Assembly (NCBI GenBank): GCA_012842725.1
Contig: DUSG01000034.1
Location: 1-22,018, forward strand
DNA from: Clostridiales bacterium
GTDB lineage: Bacteria; Bacillota; Clostridia; Lutisporales; Lutisporaceae
Length of the DNA stretch: 22,018 bases
Reading direction: 5' to 3'
Shown here in pieces: positions 14,406 through 22,018 of this stretch. How positions within the stretch are numbered: position 1 is the stretch's first letter; every line of letters begins with the position of its first letter. The notes beneath the pieces were generated by a model that saw only the letters and a program-made list of their open reading frames with translations, did not search any database and had not been told where the DNA came from. Position numbers and translations under genes: made by a program.

Positions 14406-15498
14406 ACTTATTCTTTAAACTGTATACAAAAGCAAGTATCTCAGCTACCGCTTGATACATTTCAACTGGAATTTGTTGACCTATATCGGTAGTATTATAT
14501 AAAGCTTGTGCTATAGCTTTATTTTCGACTATTGGAATATTTGATTCTCTTGCTTTCTCTTTTATTCTTAATGCAATTAAATCCTTTCCTTTAGCTATAA
14601 CAAAAGGAGCATCTGCTACATCAACATCATACTTTAGTGCAACAGCATAATGAGTAGGGTTTGTGATAATCACATCAGCTTTTGGAATTTCTGCCATCAT
14701 TCTTCTAAGTGATAGTTGTCTCTGCTTTTCTCTAATTTTCGATTTTATTAGAGGATTTCCTTCCACTTGTTTATACTCTTCTTTTACTTCTTGCTTTGAC
14801 ATTCTCAAGTTTTTCTCATACTCCCAAAGTTGATAAGCATAGTCAAATATCGCAAGAACAAGCAATACAATTGAGGCCCTAATGCCAATACTTATAATTG
14901 TATTACCTATGAAAGCAAGAGATGGATTAATATCCATATGTAAAAAATTAGCGATCATCATGTAATTATCTCTCAGAAAATCATATATAAAATATCCAAC
15001 AAAAATTATCTTTAATGATGCTTTAAGAAGTTCTACTAAAGAATTTTTTGAAAATATTCTTTTCAGTCCTGCAATAGGATTTAATTTATTAATATTTGGC
15101 ATTAATGGTTTTGTTGTAAATATAAATCCCACTTGTAAGTAATTTGCCATTAACGATACAATAACAGCTATTCCAAAAATAGGTAACATAATAAGAATAA
15201 AAGACAAAATACAGTTTATCATAATGTTAGTAAAATTACTTGTTTCGTAAAATTTATCAATATCACCATTAATTGTAAAAAATTTAATTGTTATGCTTTT
15301 TAAATTGTCATAAATATATCCTGAAAAAAGCTTCAAACATAAAAACATCAGAAATAATAACAATGCTGAAACAATTTCTCTGCTTTTAGCTACCTGACCC
15401 TTTTCTCTAGCTTCTCTACGTCTTTTCGGTGTTGCCTTTTCTGTCTTTTCCTGGGAAAAAAGGGTTAAACTGATAACAAAATCGTTCAAATCAATCAT
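14404..15498 (-). CDS. flhB: Flagellar export switch protein FlhB
   Basis: FlhB sits by the export gate and changes substrate class from rod/hook to filament after self-cleavage. The 364-residue product starts with the charged segment EKTEKATPKRRREAREKGQV, has four membrane helices between about residues 42 and 220, and a cytoplasmic domain containing the autocleavage site NPTH (Asn-280 to His-283) in ITNPTHYAVALKY. The following FVIAKGKDLIALRIKEKA and IPVENKAIAQALY-type segment is conserved. The ATG at 15498 overlaps the fliR stop as ATGA. FliR and FlhB are fused into one protein in some clostridia; here they are separate. Confidence 0.97.
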   Translation of the reverse strand: MIDLNDFVISLTLFSQEKTEKATPKRRREAREKGQVAKSREIVSALLLFLMFLCLKLFSGYIYDNLKSITIKFFTINGDIDKFYETSNFTNIMINCILSFILIMLPIFGIAVIVSLMANYLQVGFIFTTKPLMPNINKLNPIAGLKRIFSKNSLVELLKASLKIIFVGYFIYDFLRDNYMMIANFLHMDINPSLAFIGNTIISIGIRASIVLLVLAIFDYAYQLWEYEKNLRMSKQEVKEEYKQVEGNPLIKSKIREKQRQLSLRRMMAEIPKADVIITNPTHYAVALKYDVDVADAPFVIAKGKDLIALRIKEKARESNIPIVENKAIAQALYNTTDIGQQIPVEMYQAVAEILAFVYSLKNK

Positions 15499-16271
15499 CC
15501 TTTAACCATGCTTTCCATTATAATGCTTATGTAAGCAAACATGGTATCAAACAAATAGTCTAAAATACTTGAAAAACCTGGTAAAATAATCAGTAATGAT
15601 AATAAACCTATTGCAATTTTAAGTGGCAATCCTACAATAAAAACATTCATTTGTGGCACTGTTCTAGCTAAAATACCTAAAGCAACTTCAGAAATCAAAA
15701 CAGCAGCAATAATAGGAAATGCAATTTTAGCAGCCATTAGAAAACTTTCTGAAAAAATTGCTATCAAATTATTTGTAAGTCCTTCTGTAAAAGATAAACT
15801 ATTTATAGGTATAATAGAATAGCTCTTTACAAGAGCCGAAAATAATATATGGTGCCCATTTGCCATAAGAAATATTAAAATTGCAAATATATACAAAAAA
15901 TTACCTATAAGTGGTACATGTATATTGCTCTGAGGATCTAAAACATTTACCATACCGAATCCAATCTGAGTATCAATAATCTGTCCTGCCACATACAAAG
16001 CAGAAAAAACCATATAACTTACATATCCAATGATAATCCCAACAAAAAATTCTTTAATTATAATAAGAGTAAAATCTATTAAATTGTTATATTCAATACT
16101 AATGTGGCTGAACAAAGGAGCTATAATAAAAGTAGTAAAAAGTGCCAATCCCACTTTTAAATAAGAAGGCATATTCTGCCTTCCAAAAATGGGGCTTATT
16201 ACAAATAGCGAAGTCATTCTGATAAACACTAATAAGAAAACAATAAATTGATTAATCAAAGTCTCAAACAT
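15495..16271 (-). CDS. fliR: Flagellar export gate protein FliR
   Basis: FliR forms the export gate core with FliP and FliQ. The 258-residue product is almost wholly hydrophobic with about six membrane-embedded helices. Recognisable family segments are FVISPIFGRQNMPSYLKVGL near the start, QIIDTQIGFGMVNVLDPQ in the middle, and NVFIVGLPLKIAIGL near the end. Length is normal. ATG 16271 lies 9 bp after fliQ, with AAGGG upstream, and the stop overlaps flhB. Confidence 0.96.
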   Translation of the reverse strand: MFETLINQFIVFLLVFIRMTSLFVISPIFGRQNMPSYLKVGLALFTTFIIAPLFSHISIEYNNLIDFTLIIIKEFFVGIIIGYVSYMVFSALYVAGQIIDTQIGFGMVNVLDPQSNIHVPLIGNFLYIFAILIFLMANGHHILFSALVKSYSIIPINSLSFTEGLTNNLIAIFSESFLMAAKIAFPIIAAVLISEVALGILARTVPQMNVFIVGLPLKIAIGLLSLLIILPGFSSILDYLFDTMFAYISIIMESMVKG

Positions 16272-16280
16272 TTTACCCTT

Positions 16281-16550
16281 CTACCTTACATAATTATGTA
16301 TATTACTTATAAGATTAATGGTAAATTCTGTTATAACACTTCCAATCCAAGGGCCAAATATTAATAATGTAAGAAGAATTGTCAATATTTTAGGTATAAA
16401 AGACAGAGTTACTTCCTGTATTTGGGTAGTTGCCTGTATAATGCTTACAAGCAATCCTACTAACAAGCCAAATCCTAATATTGGAGCTGACACCATTATA
16501 GTAACTCCAATTGCTCTCTGAGCCACATCTAAAACTATGCTTTCATTCAT
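16281..16550 (-). CDS. fliQ: Flagellar export gate protein FliQ
   Basis: FliQ is a small two-helix subunit of the FliPQR gate. The 89-residue product has the family length and two hydrophobic helices (about residues 13-38 and 50-75), with the conserved stretch SIIQATTQIQEVTLSFIPKI between them. ATG 16550 has AGGTG six bases upstream. It lies 20 bp after fliP and 9 bp before fliR. Confidence 0.96.
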   Translation of the reverse strand: MNESIVLDVAQRAIGVTIMVSAPILGFGLLVGLLVSIIQATTQIQEVTLSFIPKILTILLTLLIFGPWIGSVITEFTINLISNIHNYVR

Positions 16551-16570
16551 GTAAACACCTCATTTATATA

Positions 16571-17329
16571 TCAAAAACCTAACATGATAGATCTAATAAT
16601 CAAATTCCAACCATCTACCATAACAAACAACAATATCTTAAAAGGCATAGAAATCATAACAGGAGGTAACATCATCATACCCATCGACATAAGAGTACTT
16701 GCAACTACCATATCAATAATTAGAAATGGTATAAATAAGAAAAACCCTATTTGAAAAGCCGTTTTTAGCTCGCTGATTATAAAAGCGGGTATCAATGCCC
16801 TGGTTGGAATATCATCAATATTTGAAACACTATCAAGTTCTCCGATTTTTATAAATAATGCCAAATCCTTTTCTCTTGTATATTTGAACATGAAATTTCT
16901 AATAGGTTTTAAAGCATTATTTAATGCCTCCTCTTGAGTTATCTGTTCTTCCAGATAAGGTCTTATAGCAGTATCATTTATTTCTGTAAATATTGGCGAC
17001 ATAATATAAAATGTAAGAAATAAAGCCAGTCCGATCAAAACCTGATTAGGAGGCATCTGTTGTGTTCCTAATGCGTTCCTTATAAATGACAGTACTATAA
17101 CTATTCGGGTAAAAGAAGTAAGCATTATTAACAATGATGGTGCAAGGGATAAAATAGTAAGTAGAAAAATCACTTGCAGACTCAATGCCACTTCTTGTGG
17201 TGATTCAGCAGCTCTAACATTTATATCTATATTAGGTATTGGTATTTCAGGTTGAGCTTGTACATAATCAGCTATTAACAAAATGAATATAATAACAAGT
17301 AATAATACTCGAGCAGTTTTCTTATACAT
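16571..17329 (-). CDS. fliP: Flagellar export gate protein FliP
   Basis: FliP forms the pentameric core of the export gate. The 252-residue product begins with a signal peptide (cleavage probably after DYVQA, about residue 25). The family signatures follow: LTILSLAPSLLIMLTSFTRI, LGTQQMPPNQVLIGLALFLT, the conserved PFLIIDMVVASTLMSMGMMM and LPPVMISMPFKILLFVMVDG, ending in a short tail. Length is normal for the family. The ATG at 17329 overlaps the end of fliO by 8 bp. In Bacillus subtilis FliP activity depends on SwrB, and a SwrB-like gene is present downstream at 2154-2705. Confidence 0.97.
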   Translation of the reverse strand: MYKKTARVLLLVIIFILLIADYVQAQPEIPIPNIDINVRAAESPQEVALSLQVIFLLTILSLAPSLLIMLTSFTRIVIVLSFIRNALGTQQMPPNQVLIGLALFLTFYIMSPIFTEINDTAIRPYLEEQITQEEALNNALKPIRNFMFKYTREKDLALFIKIGELDSVSNIDDIPTRALIPAFIISELKTAFQIGFFLFIPFLIIDMVVASTLMSMGMMMLPPVMISMPFKILLFVMVDGWNLIIRSIMLGF

Positions 17330-17756
17330 TTCTTCTATTCCCTTTGATAAGATTTTTGAGTTTATTAATGTTATTTTTTATATTACTTTTGTATTGATAT
17401 GATTCTAAATTATTATTAAAAATATTTAAATCATTATCTAAACTATTGATATCATCAATTTCATAAGTTAATTGCTCTATCAATTCTTCATCTGTAAGCT
17501 TGTCTATCAAAAACAAACCCTTTTGACTATTTGATATCAAGTAAAACTTATTATAAATACTAACGATGTGCAGATACCTATCATTTCCTAAAGTAAGAGT
17601 ATCAACTATTTTCATGTGTTTATTCTGTTTTGCTATTTTCTTTCCGATAAATTTAGAAAAATAATAGCTAATTCCTAATACCATTGCAAATACAATAACT
17701 ATATAGATAACTTTTAAAAAGTTCATAAAACCATTAGTTTCATAAAAACCATTCAT
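17322..17756 (-). CDS. fliO: Flagellar biosynthesis protein FliO (FliZ of Bacillus)
   Basis: FliO assists FliP assembly into the export gate. The 144-residue product has one membrane helix (about residues 13-33), then the small conserved beta domain HMKIVDTLTLGNDRYLHIVS and YNKFYLISNSQKGLFLIDKL (about 47-87), then an asparagine-rich, poorly conserved C-terminal tail. FliO is the least conserved export gene, so the call rests on this domain and on its place between cheY and fliP. The ATG at 17756 is only 2 bp after cheY, with a weak ribosome site, so it is probably translated by coupling. Confidence 0.88.
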   Translation of the reverse strand: MNGFYETNGFMNFLKVIYIVIVFAMVLGISYYFSKFIGKKIAKQNKHMKIVDTLTLGNDRYLHIVSIYNKFYLISNSQKGLFLIDKLTDEELIEQLTYEIDDINSLDNDLNIFNNNLESYQYKSNIKNNINKLKNLIKGNRRNV

Positions 17757-17758
17757 AA

Positions 17759-18121
17759 CTAACCTAATACCTTCTTCACAGCTTCAATTATTCGTTCTGC
17801 TTGGAACGGTTTTACAATGAAATCTTTTGCACCTGCTTGAATAGCTTCTATAACCATAGCCTGCTGTCCCATGGCAGAGCACATTATTATTTTTGCAGAT
17901 GGATCAATTTTCTTAATCTCTCTTACTGCCTGTATTCCATCAACCTCAGGCATTGTTATATCCATAATTACAAGATCTGGATTTAATTCTTTATACTTAT
18001 CAACAGCTTTGGCACCATTTTCAGCTTCCCCCGCAATTGTAAAACCGTTTTTTACTAATACATCCTTTATCATCATTCTCATAAAAGTTGCATCATCTAC
18101 AATTAAAATACCGTTGGCCAT
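17759..18121 (-). CDS. cheY: Chemotaxis response regulator CheY
   Basis: This single receiver domain of 120 residues is phosphorylated by CheA and binds the switch. Key residues are the acidic pair Asp-9/Asp-10 (ILIVDDATFMR), the phospho-acceptor Asp-54 (VIMDITMP), Ser-82 (MCSAMGQQ, in the Thr/Ser switch position) and Lys-104 (DFIVKPFQ). All are present, so the domain should be active. The position between fliY and fliO is as in Bacillus subtilis. ATG 18121 has AGGAGG upstream (plus-strand cctcct). Confidence 0.96.
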   Translation of the reverse strand: MANGILIVDDATFMRMMIKDVLVKNGFTIAGEAENGAKAVDKYKELNPDLVIMDITMPEVDGIQAVREIKKIDPSAKIIMCSAMGQQAMVIEAIQAGAKDFIVKPFQAERIIEAVKKVLG

Positions 18122-18157
18122 TTTACAAATCCTCCTAGTTCATATTAATATGCTATA

Positions 18158-19249
18158 CTATACTTTTTTTAATCTTTTGCCAGGGCTAACTATATCAGTT
18201 ATACGTACACCAAAACTTTCATCAATTACTACAACTTCACCTTTTGCAATGAATTTTCCATTTACAATAACATCCACCGGTTCACCAGCTAACCTGTCCA
18301 ACTCAATAACAGTTCCAGGTCCAAACTCTAAAATATCTTTTATCAACCGTTTTGTTCTTCCTAGTTCAACAGTTATTTCAAGAGGAACATCCATTATTAA
18401 ATCAATATTTTCTTTACTGGTTCCACCATTTTCGCTATCAAATTGTTCAAATTGTATTGGTTGTACTTCAATATGGTCTTTTGCCATTTTATCATCTTCA
18501 AATTCCTTCAATTTTTGATTATTATTCTTACCTTCATTTTTATCTACTATTCGACTTTTATCTGATATTTCCTTCTTATCTGTCGTTTTTTCGCTAGTAT
18601 TAGGAACGGGATTTAACAAATCTTTAACCATTTTTTTTGCAAAATCAACCGGAATCAATTGCATAATTTCGCTATCAAGAATTCCTTCAACTACCATTCT
18701 AAATGCAACTCTGACGACAGAATCAGAAAAATTATAATTAAGTGGATTTGAATCCTTGAATCTCATTAAGAAAGCTTTTGGTGGAGAAATATTTATGCTT
18801 TTATTAAAAATACTTGATAGTGAAGTTGACGATGATCCTATCATTTGATTCATGACTTCACCAATTGCACTAAGGTGCAGATCTGTGATTTCACCGCTTA
18901 TATTGCTTCCATCTCCTCCCATCATCAGATCTGTAATCGTTTTTACGTCATCTTCTTTTAATATCAATAAATTAGTACCTTCAAACCCCTGTGTAAACTT
19001 AACTTCAACAGCTACATAAGGGAGAGGATATTCTTGTACTAGTTCATCCCATGTCATAACGCTAACTCTAGGTGTAGTAATAGTAACTTTGTGATTCAAT
19101 AGTGCGAATAAAGTTGTTGCAGATGTGCCCATACTGATATTACCAATTTCACCTAAAGCATCAACTTCTTCAGGAGTAAGAATAGAATTGCTAATTTCAT
19201 CTCCTTTTAGAAGTGCATCGATTTCTTCTTGTGTTAGCATATCATTCAT
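18158..19249 (-). CDS. fliY: Flagellar switch protein and CheY-P phosphatase FliY (FliN domain)
   Basis: FliY is a C-ring protein of Gram-positive flagella that also removes phosphate from CheY-P at the motor. The product of about 363 residues has an N-terminal CheY-P-binding peptide (MLTQEEIDALLKGD), two CheC-like catalytic helices (DALGEIGNISMGTSATTL with Glu-34 and Asn-37; SAIGEVMNQMIGSSSTSL with Glu-131 and Asn-134), a charged disordered linker (about 215-285), and a C-terminal SpoA/FliN domain (about 286-356, VELGRTKRLIKDILEFGPGT). I chose ATG 19249 because it gives the family-like MNDML start with GGGG nine bases upstream; ATG 19258 would lack spacing. The start overlaps the end of fliM. 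Confidence 0.95.
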   Translation of the reverse strand: MNDMLTQEEIDALLKGDEISNSILTPEEVDALGEIGNISMGTSATTLFALLNHKVTITTPRVSVMTWDELVQEYPLPYVAVEVKFTQGFEGTNLLILKEDDVKTITDLMMGGDGSNISGEITDLHLSAIGEVMNQMIGSSSTSLSSIFNKSINISPPKAFLMRFKDSNPLNYNFSDSVVRVAFRMVVEGILDSEIMQLIPVDFAKKMVKDLLNPVPNTSEKTTDKKEISDKSRIVDKNEGKNNNQKLKEFEDDKMAKDHIEVQPIQFEQFDSENGGTSKENIDLIMDVPLEITVELGRTKRLIKDILEFGPGTVIELDRLAGEPVDVIVNGKFIAKGEVVVIDESFGVRITDIVSPGKRLKKV

Positions 19250-20237
19250 CAATTTCATCCCCTCTCTTCTCTATTCTGGTTATCTTAACAGCAACTTTAT
19301 TCTTTTTTAAACCAGGATAACAATAAAATTTAACTTTGCTTCCTATGTAAACCTCTAATTCTGAATTGATAGATCTATCCAGTGTTATTACATCACCTTT
19401 CTGCAGATTCAAAATGTCTTTTACACTTAAAACAGATCTGCCTAAAACTACATTTAAAGGTAAATATGTTTGCTCTATTCTTTTTTCAAGATTTTTTATA
19501 TCATTTATCGATGTTTCTTTTGTTAGGCCTGAAAACCAAAATCTTGTACTCAGCTTGGTTATTATGGGCTCAATAACTATATGTGGTATGCATATATGCA
19601 TAGCACCTTCTACATTTCCTATCTTAATATCTAAAGTTACAAGAGCTATTGTTTCGTTTGGTGACATAATCTGTGCAAACTGAGTATTTGTTTCAATATT
19701 TTTTAGTTTCGGTTTTAGCTCAGCTACATTTTTCCACGGATCTTTATATAAAGTTAAAATTTGATTTATAATCTTCTCAATTATCGTAAGTTCAATTTCC
19801 GTAAAAACACGGTTTTTTTCATAAGCTTGCCCTATTCCTCCAAGTATCCTATCTATCATAGTAAAACTTATACTGTGGTTAAACTCTATCAATATTGAGC
19901 CAGTCAGTGGGGCAAAATCAATCACTGCAAGCGTTGAAGGATTAGGCATAGAGTTACTGAATTCATAGTATGTTAACTGGTCTACTGATATGACCTCTAC
20001 TTGAACTAAAGATCTTAAGTAGCCAGATAAATAAGTCTGAAGTAACCTTGAAAAATTATCATGTATCATCTGCAATGTTCTTAACTGATCTTTAGCAAAT
20101 TTGTTAGGTATCTTGAAATCATAATTCCTGATCTTCGTCTCTTTTTTTTCTTCTTTTATTTCTTTAACATCTAATTCTCCTGCATTTAATGCATTAAGCA
20201 GGGCATCAATTTCTACTTGGGATAATACTTCGGTCAA
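19242..20237 (-). CDS. fliM: Flagellar motor switch protein FliM
   Basis: FliM is the C-ring subunit that binds CheY-P and FliG and sets rotation direction. The 331-residue product starts with the CheY-P-binding peptide VLSQVEIDALLNAL, followed by a linker, the CheC-like middle domain (about 45-235) with the FliG-contact motif GGIG (133-136), and a SpoA domain (about 255-325, LGRSVLSVKDILNLQKGD). Length is typical. The start is TTG at 20237 with GGAGGT nine bases upstream (20246-20251). The C-terminal coding end overlaps fliY. Confidence 0.96.
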   Translation of the reverse strand: MTEVLSQVEIDALLNALNAGELDVKEIKEEKKETKIRNYDFKIPNKFAKDQLRTLQMIHDNFSRLLQTYLSGYLRSLVQVEVISVDQLTYYEFSNSMPNPSTLAVIDFAPLTGSILIEFNHSISFTMIDRILGGIGQAYEKNRVFTEIELTIIEKIINQILTLYKDPWKNVAELKPKLKNIETNTQFAQIMSPNETIALVTLDIKIGNVEGAMHICIPHIVIEPIITKLSTRFWFSGLTKETSINDIKNLEKRIEQTYLPLNVVLGRSVLSVKDILNLQKGDVITLDRSINSELEVYIGSKVKFYCYPGLKKNKVAVKITRIEKRGDEIDE

Positions 20238-20245
20238 TAGATCCC

Positions 20246-20251
20246 ACCTCC
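20246..20251 (-). promoter_or_regulatory. Ribosome binding site that fixes the TTG start of fliM
   Basis: GGAGGT, part of GGAGGTGGG, on the minus strand just upstream of TTG 20237. No alternative ATG near the conserved N-terminal CheY-P-binding peptide exists, so the TTG start is well supported. Confidence 0.75.
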
Positions 20252-20253
20252 GG

Positions 20254-20682
20254 CTATGTAATTATGAATTCATCAAAGTATACATTTCGCACCGATTCTG
20301 TATCCAACAACTTTCTTACTACATCTAAAATCTCTTTTTGTACCATGGCCTGGCCTTCTGAACCTTTCAGATCCTCTTCAGTTTTTCCTCTAAGCAATAG
20401 ATTAATTTCGTGTCTAATTTCAGAGTTTTTAGCATTGATTACATCTTCAATTCTAGGATTGGTAAGCTCTAATTTTATTACGACTTTTAATATTTTATTG
20501 CTGTCTTTTATATTGCTTATAAAAGGATCTTGAAATGAATATATTTTTATATTTTTATCTACTTTTATGGATTCTTGATTGTTTGAATTGCTTCTATATG
20601 ATAAAAAAAATATTAAAACAGCAATTAATATAATAAGTAAAAGTATTATGATTATTTTAAGTAAAAAATTCTTCTTTTCCAA
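20254..20682 (-). CDS. fliL: Flagellar basal body-associated protein FliL
   Basis: FliL surrounds or stabilises the stator units at the flagellar base. The product of about 142 residues has one N-terminal membrane helix (about residues 7-28, with long Ile/Leu runs) and a periplasm-facing (extracytoplasmic) stomatin-like domain with FQDPFISNIKDSNKILKVVI and EINLLLRGKTEEDL, ending VRNVYFDEFIIT. The start is TTG at 20682, chosen because GGAGGG (20689-20694) lies six bases upstream; a longer frame from TTG 20715 has no site and would overlap motB. It sits between motB and fliM, as usual in clostridia. Confidence 0.92.
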   Translation of the reverse strand: MEKKNFLLKIIIILLLIILIAVLIFFLSYRSNSNNQESIKVDKNIKIYSFQDPFISNIKDSNKILKVVIKLELTNPRIEDVINAKNSEIRHEINLLLRGKTEEDLKGSEGQAMVQKEILDVVRKLLDTESVRNVYFDEFIIT

Positions 20683-20688
20683 CTTAAA

Positions 20689-20694
20689 CCCTCC
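20689..20694 (-). promoter_or_regulatory. Ribosome binding site that fixes the TTG start of fliL
   Basis: GGAGGG on the minus strand, six bases before TTG 20682. It shows that fliL starts 29 bp after motB rather than overlapping it. Confidence 0.75.
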
Positions 20695-20711
20695 GTTTAT
20701 CACCAGATAAT

Positions 20712-21434
20712 TCAACTGCCATTTTTATTAGTTCTAATTATCATGATGTCTACCCTTCTGTTATTCTGTCTTCCTTCAGGTGTTTCATTTGTATCAATTG
20801 GATGATATTCACCGTAACCTACTGCAGATAATCTTTTTGGTTCGACACCATGATTTTCTATTAAATATTTCAATACATTAACTGCTCTTGCAGTTGAAAG
20901 CTCCCAGTTGGATGGATATCTAAAAGTATTTATAGGCACATTATCTGTGTGTCCTTCAATTCTAATATAATTTTCTGTCTCTTTAATTGCATCTGCTATT
21001 CCATCTATAATATATTTGGAGTCTTCTCTTATCTCAGCTTTACCCGAATCAAACAGTGTTGCATCCAACATTCTTATTAGTAATCCTCTTTCATTAAGTA
21101 TTAAAGTAAAGTTATTTTCTAATTGGCTTTCTTTTATAAATAACTCCACTTTGTTTTTAACTACATCAAGTTCATCATCCTGTGTAAAATTCTGCACTCC
21201 AGGGAAAATTTGTTCTAAAGATTCTATCTCTACTGTTACTCCGGAATCCAATACTCCTAAAGAACCTTGTAATGAACGCACAATAGCTTCAAATTTATGT
21301 GCGTCTATAGTTGCAAAAGAAAACAATAATACGAAAAAGCAAAGCAATAAGGTAACCATATCAGCATATGTATTCATCCAAGGAGCTACTGCACCGCTAT
21401 CACCTGAGTCATCTTTCCTTCTTTTCCTTGTCAT
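20712..21434 (-). CDS. motB: Flagellar stator protein MotB
   Basis: MotB forms the ion-conducting stator with MotA and anchors it to peptidoglycan. The 240-residue product has a short basic N-terminus, one membrane helix (about residues 21-42) with the ion-binding Asp-25 in NTYADMVTLLLCFFVLLFS, a plug/linker, and a C-terminal OmpA-like peptidoglycan-binding domain (about 115-235) with EGHTDNVPINT, NWELSTARAVNVLKYL, GYGEYHPI and EGRQNNRRVDI. The ATG at 21434 overlaps the motA stop as ATGA, so the two are coupled. The helix sequence is more like PomB/MotS-type stators than E. coli MotB, raising sodium coupling as a possibility. Confidence 0.96.
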   Translation of the reverse strand: MTRKRRKDDSGDSGAVAPWMNTYADMVTLLLCFFVLLFSFATIDAHKFEAIVRSLQGSLGVLDSGVTVEIESLEQIFPGVQNFTQDDELDVVKNKVELFIKESQLENNFTLILNERGLLIRMLDATLFDSGKAEIREDSKYIIDGIADAIKETENYIRIEGHTDNVPINTFRYPSNWELSTARAVNVLKYLIENHGVEPKRLSAVGYGEYHPIDTNETPEGRQNNRRVDIMIIRTNKNGS

Positions 21435-22018
21435 AAGCTACTACCCACCCTTACATCTCCTTCAGCAACCTCATTTTTTTCTTTTGTAACATTTTCTCTC
21501 AATTGAGGTGATAAGAATGCTTTAAGTTTTTCTTCGATTATTCTTGGGTTCTCGCCGGCTTGTATAGACAATATACCTTCCAACATTACTTCTTTTACTA
21601 AAATTTCCTCTGAGCTGCGGATTTTTAATTTTTTTGCAACTGGGTTACAGAATAAATTTGCAATCAATGAACCATAAAAAGTGGTAACTATTGCTACAGC
21701 CATGTTTGGCCCTACACTTGAAGGATCATCCAAGTTCGCCAACATATTTATAAGTCCTATTAATGTACCTATCATTCCAAAAGCCGGACCCATGTTTGCC
21801 ATAAACTCAAAGACACCACGATTGCTGACATGTCTTTCTTCAATAAAGGCTAATTCTGTCTCCATAATATTTCTTACTAATTCAGGATCAGTACCGTCAA
21901 CAATGAGATTTATACCTCTTTGAAGAAAATCATCTTTTATGTTATAAGCTGCTTCTTCCAGTGCCAATAGCCCTTCTCTGCGAGCAATGTTAGCCAAGTC
22001 TATTATTGATTTGATTAT
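21431..22018 (-). CDS. motA: Flagellar stator protein MotA (partial, N-terminus beyond window)
   Basis: MotA forms the pentamer that surrounds the MotB dimer and pushes on FliG. The visible part is 195 residues; the frame is open at base 22018, so roughly the first quarter of a normal MotA (helices 1-2) lies outside. What is visible is the cytoplasmic loop with ARREGLLALEE, which carries the Arg and Glu that contact FliG, then TM3 with MANMGPAFGMIGTLIGLINM (conserved proline) and TM4 with MAVAIVTTFYGSLIANLFCN, and a cytoplasmic tail ending VRVGSSL. The TTG at 21997 is an internal codon, not the start. The stop overlaps motB. Confidence 0.96.
   Translation of the reverse strand: MIKSIIDLANIARREGLLALEEAAYNIKDDFLQRGINLIVDGTDPELVRNIMETELAFIEERHVSNRGVFEFMANMGPAFGMIGTLIGLINMLANLDDPSSVGPNMAVAIVTTFYGSLIANLFCNPVAKKLKIRSSEEILVKEVMLEGILSIQAGENPRIIEEKLKAFLSPQLRENVTKEKNEVAEGDVRVGSSL

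Noticed and set aside
17871..18518. Long open plus-strand frame (215 codons) across cheY and fliY
   Set aside because: Antisense to two certain genes on the minus strand, with a serine/isoleucine-rich composition typical of reverse-complement reading.
1..22018. Mobile elements, CRISPR arrays, tRNA or rRNA genes, horizontal islands
   Set aside because: No transposase, integrase, repeat-spacer pattern or RNA gene was seen; composition and gene order are uniform across the window.

Overview
The window is AT-rich chromosomal DNA of a Gram-positive, low-GC bacterium of the Clostridia type. Evidence for this is the strong GGAGG-type ribosome binding sites, frequent TTG/GTG starts, a FliY-type switch protein with CheC-like phosphatase domains, and the order cheW-cheC-cheD-sigD. 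Species cannot be fixed from the sequence. I support 27 coding regions, all on the minus strand, so the window reads biologically from its right end (22018) to its left end (1). No insertion sequence, phage gene, tRNA, rRNA or CRISPR array was seen, and no gene-free stretch exceeds about 200 bases.

Right end to about 12360 is the motor and export section of a large fla/che operon. It runs stator motA (cut by the window edge) and motB, then fliL, the C-ring genes fliM and fliY, the response regulator cheY, and the type III export gate fliO-fliP-fliQ-fliR-flhB-flhA. From 12364 to 9577 come flhF and flhG (number and placement of flagella) and a PilZ c-di-GMP receptor of the YcgR type. From 9539 to 5967 is the chemotaxis block cheA-cheW-cheC-cheD, followed by a small two-helix membrane protein and sigD, the flagellar sigma factor. 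Genes are separated by a few bases or overlap. ATGA overlaps occur at motA/motB, fliR/flhB, flhA/flhF and the 107-aa/183-aa pair, which points to one co-transcribed, translationally coupled unit.

Downstream of sigD (4699 to 1721) are four genes with less defined roles: fapA, a lysine-rich 107-aa protein, a 183-aa single-helix protein that matches Bacillus SwrB (YlxL) in position and layout, and a 148-aa membrane-anchored protein holding only the LysM-like part of MltG. I regard this post-sigD group as the least described part of the window.

The left end (1518 to 1) carries rpsB and tsf (cut by the window edge). They have their own sigma-A promoter (1622-1650) and a structured leader. In that leader one RNA segment can pair either with an upstream segment or with a downstream segment that overlaps the rpsB ribosome binding site, so it looks like a two-state translational switch, presumably autogenous control by S2. 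No convincing intrinsic terminator separates the flagellar operon from rpsB.

Functionally, CheA/CheW signal to CheY. CheY-P would bind the N-terminal peptides of FliM and FliY and be dephosphorylated by CheC and FliY. CheD is the receptor deamidase and CheC partner. The PilZ protein couples c-di-GMP to the motor. SigD controls late flagellar genes elsewhere.
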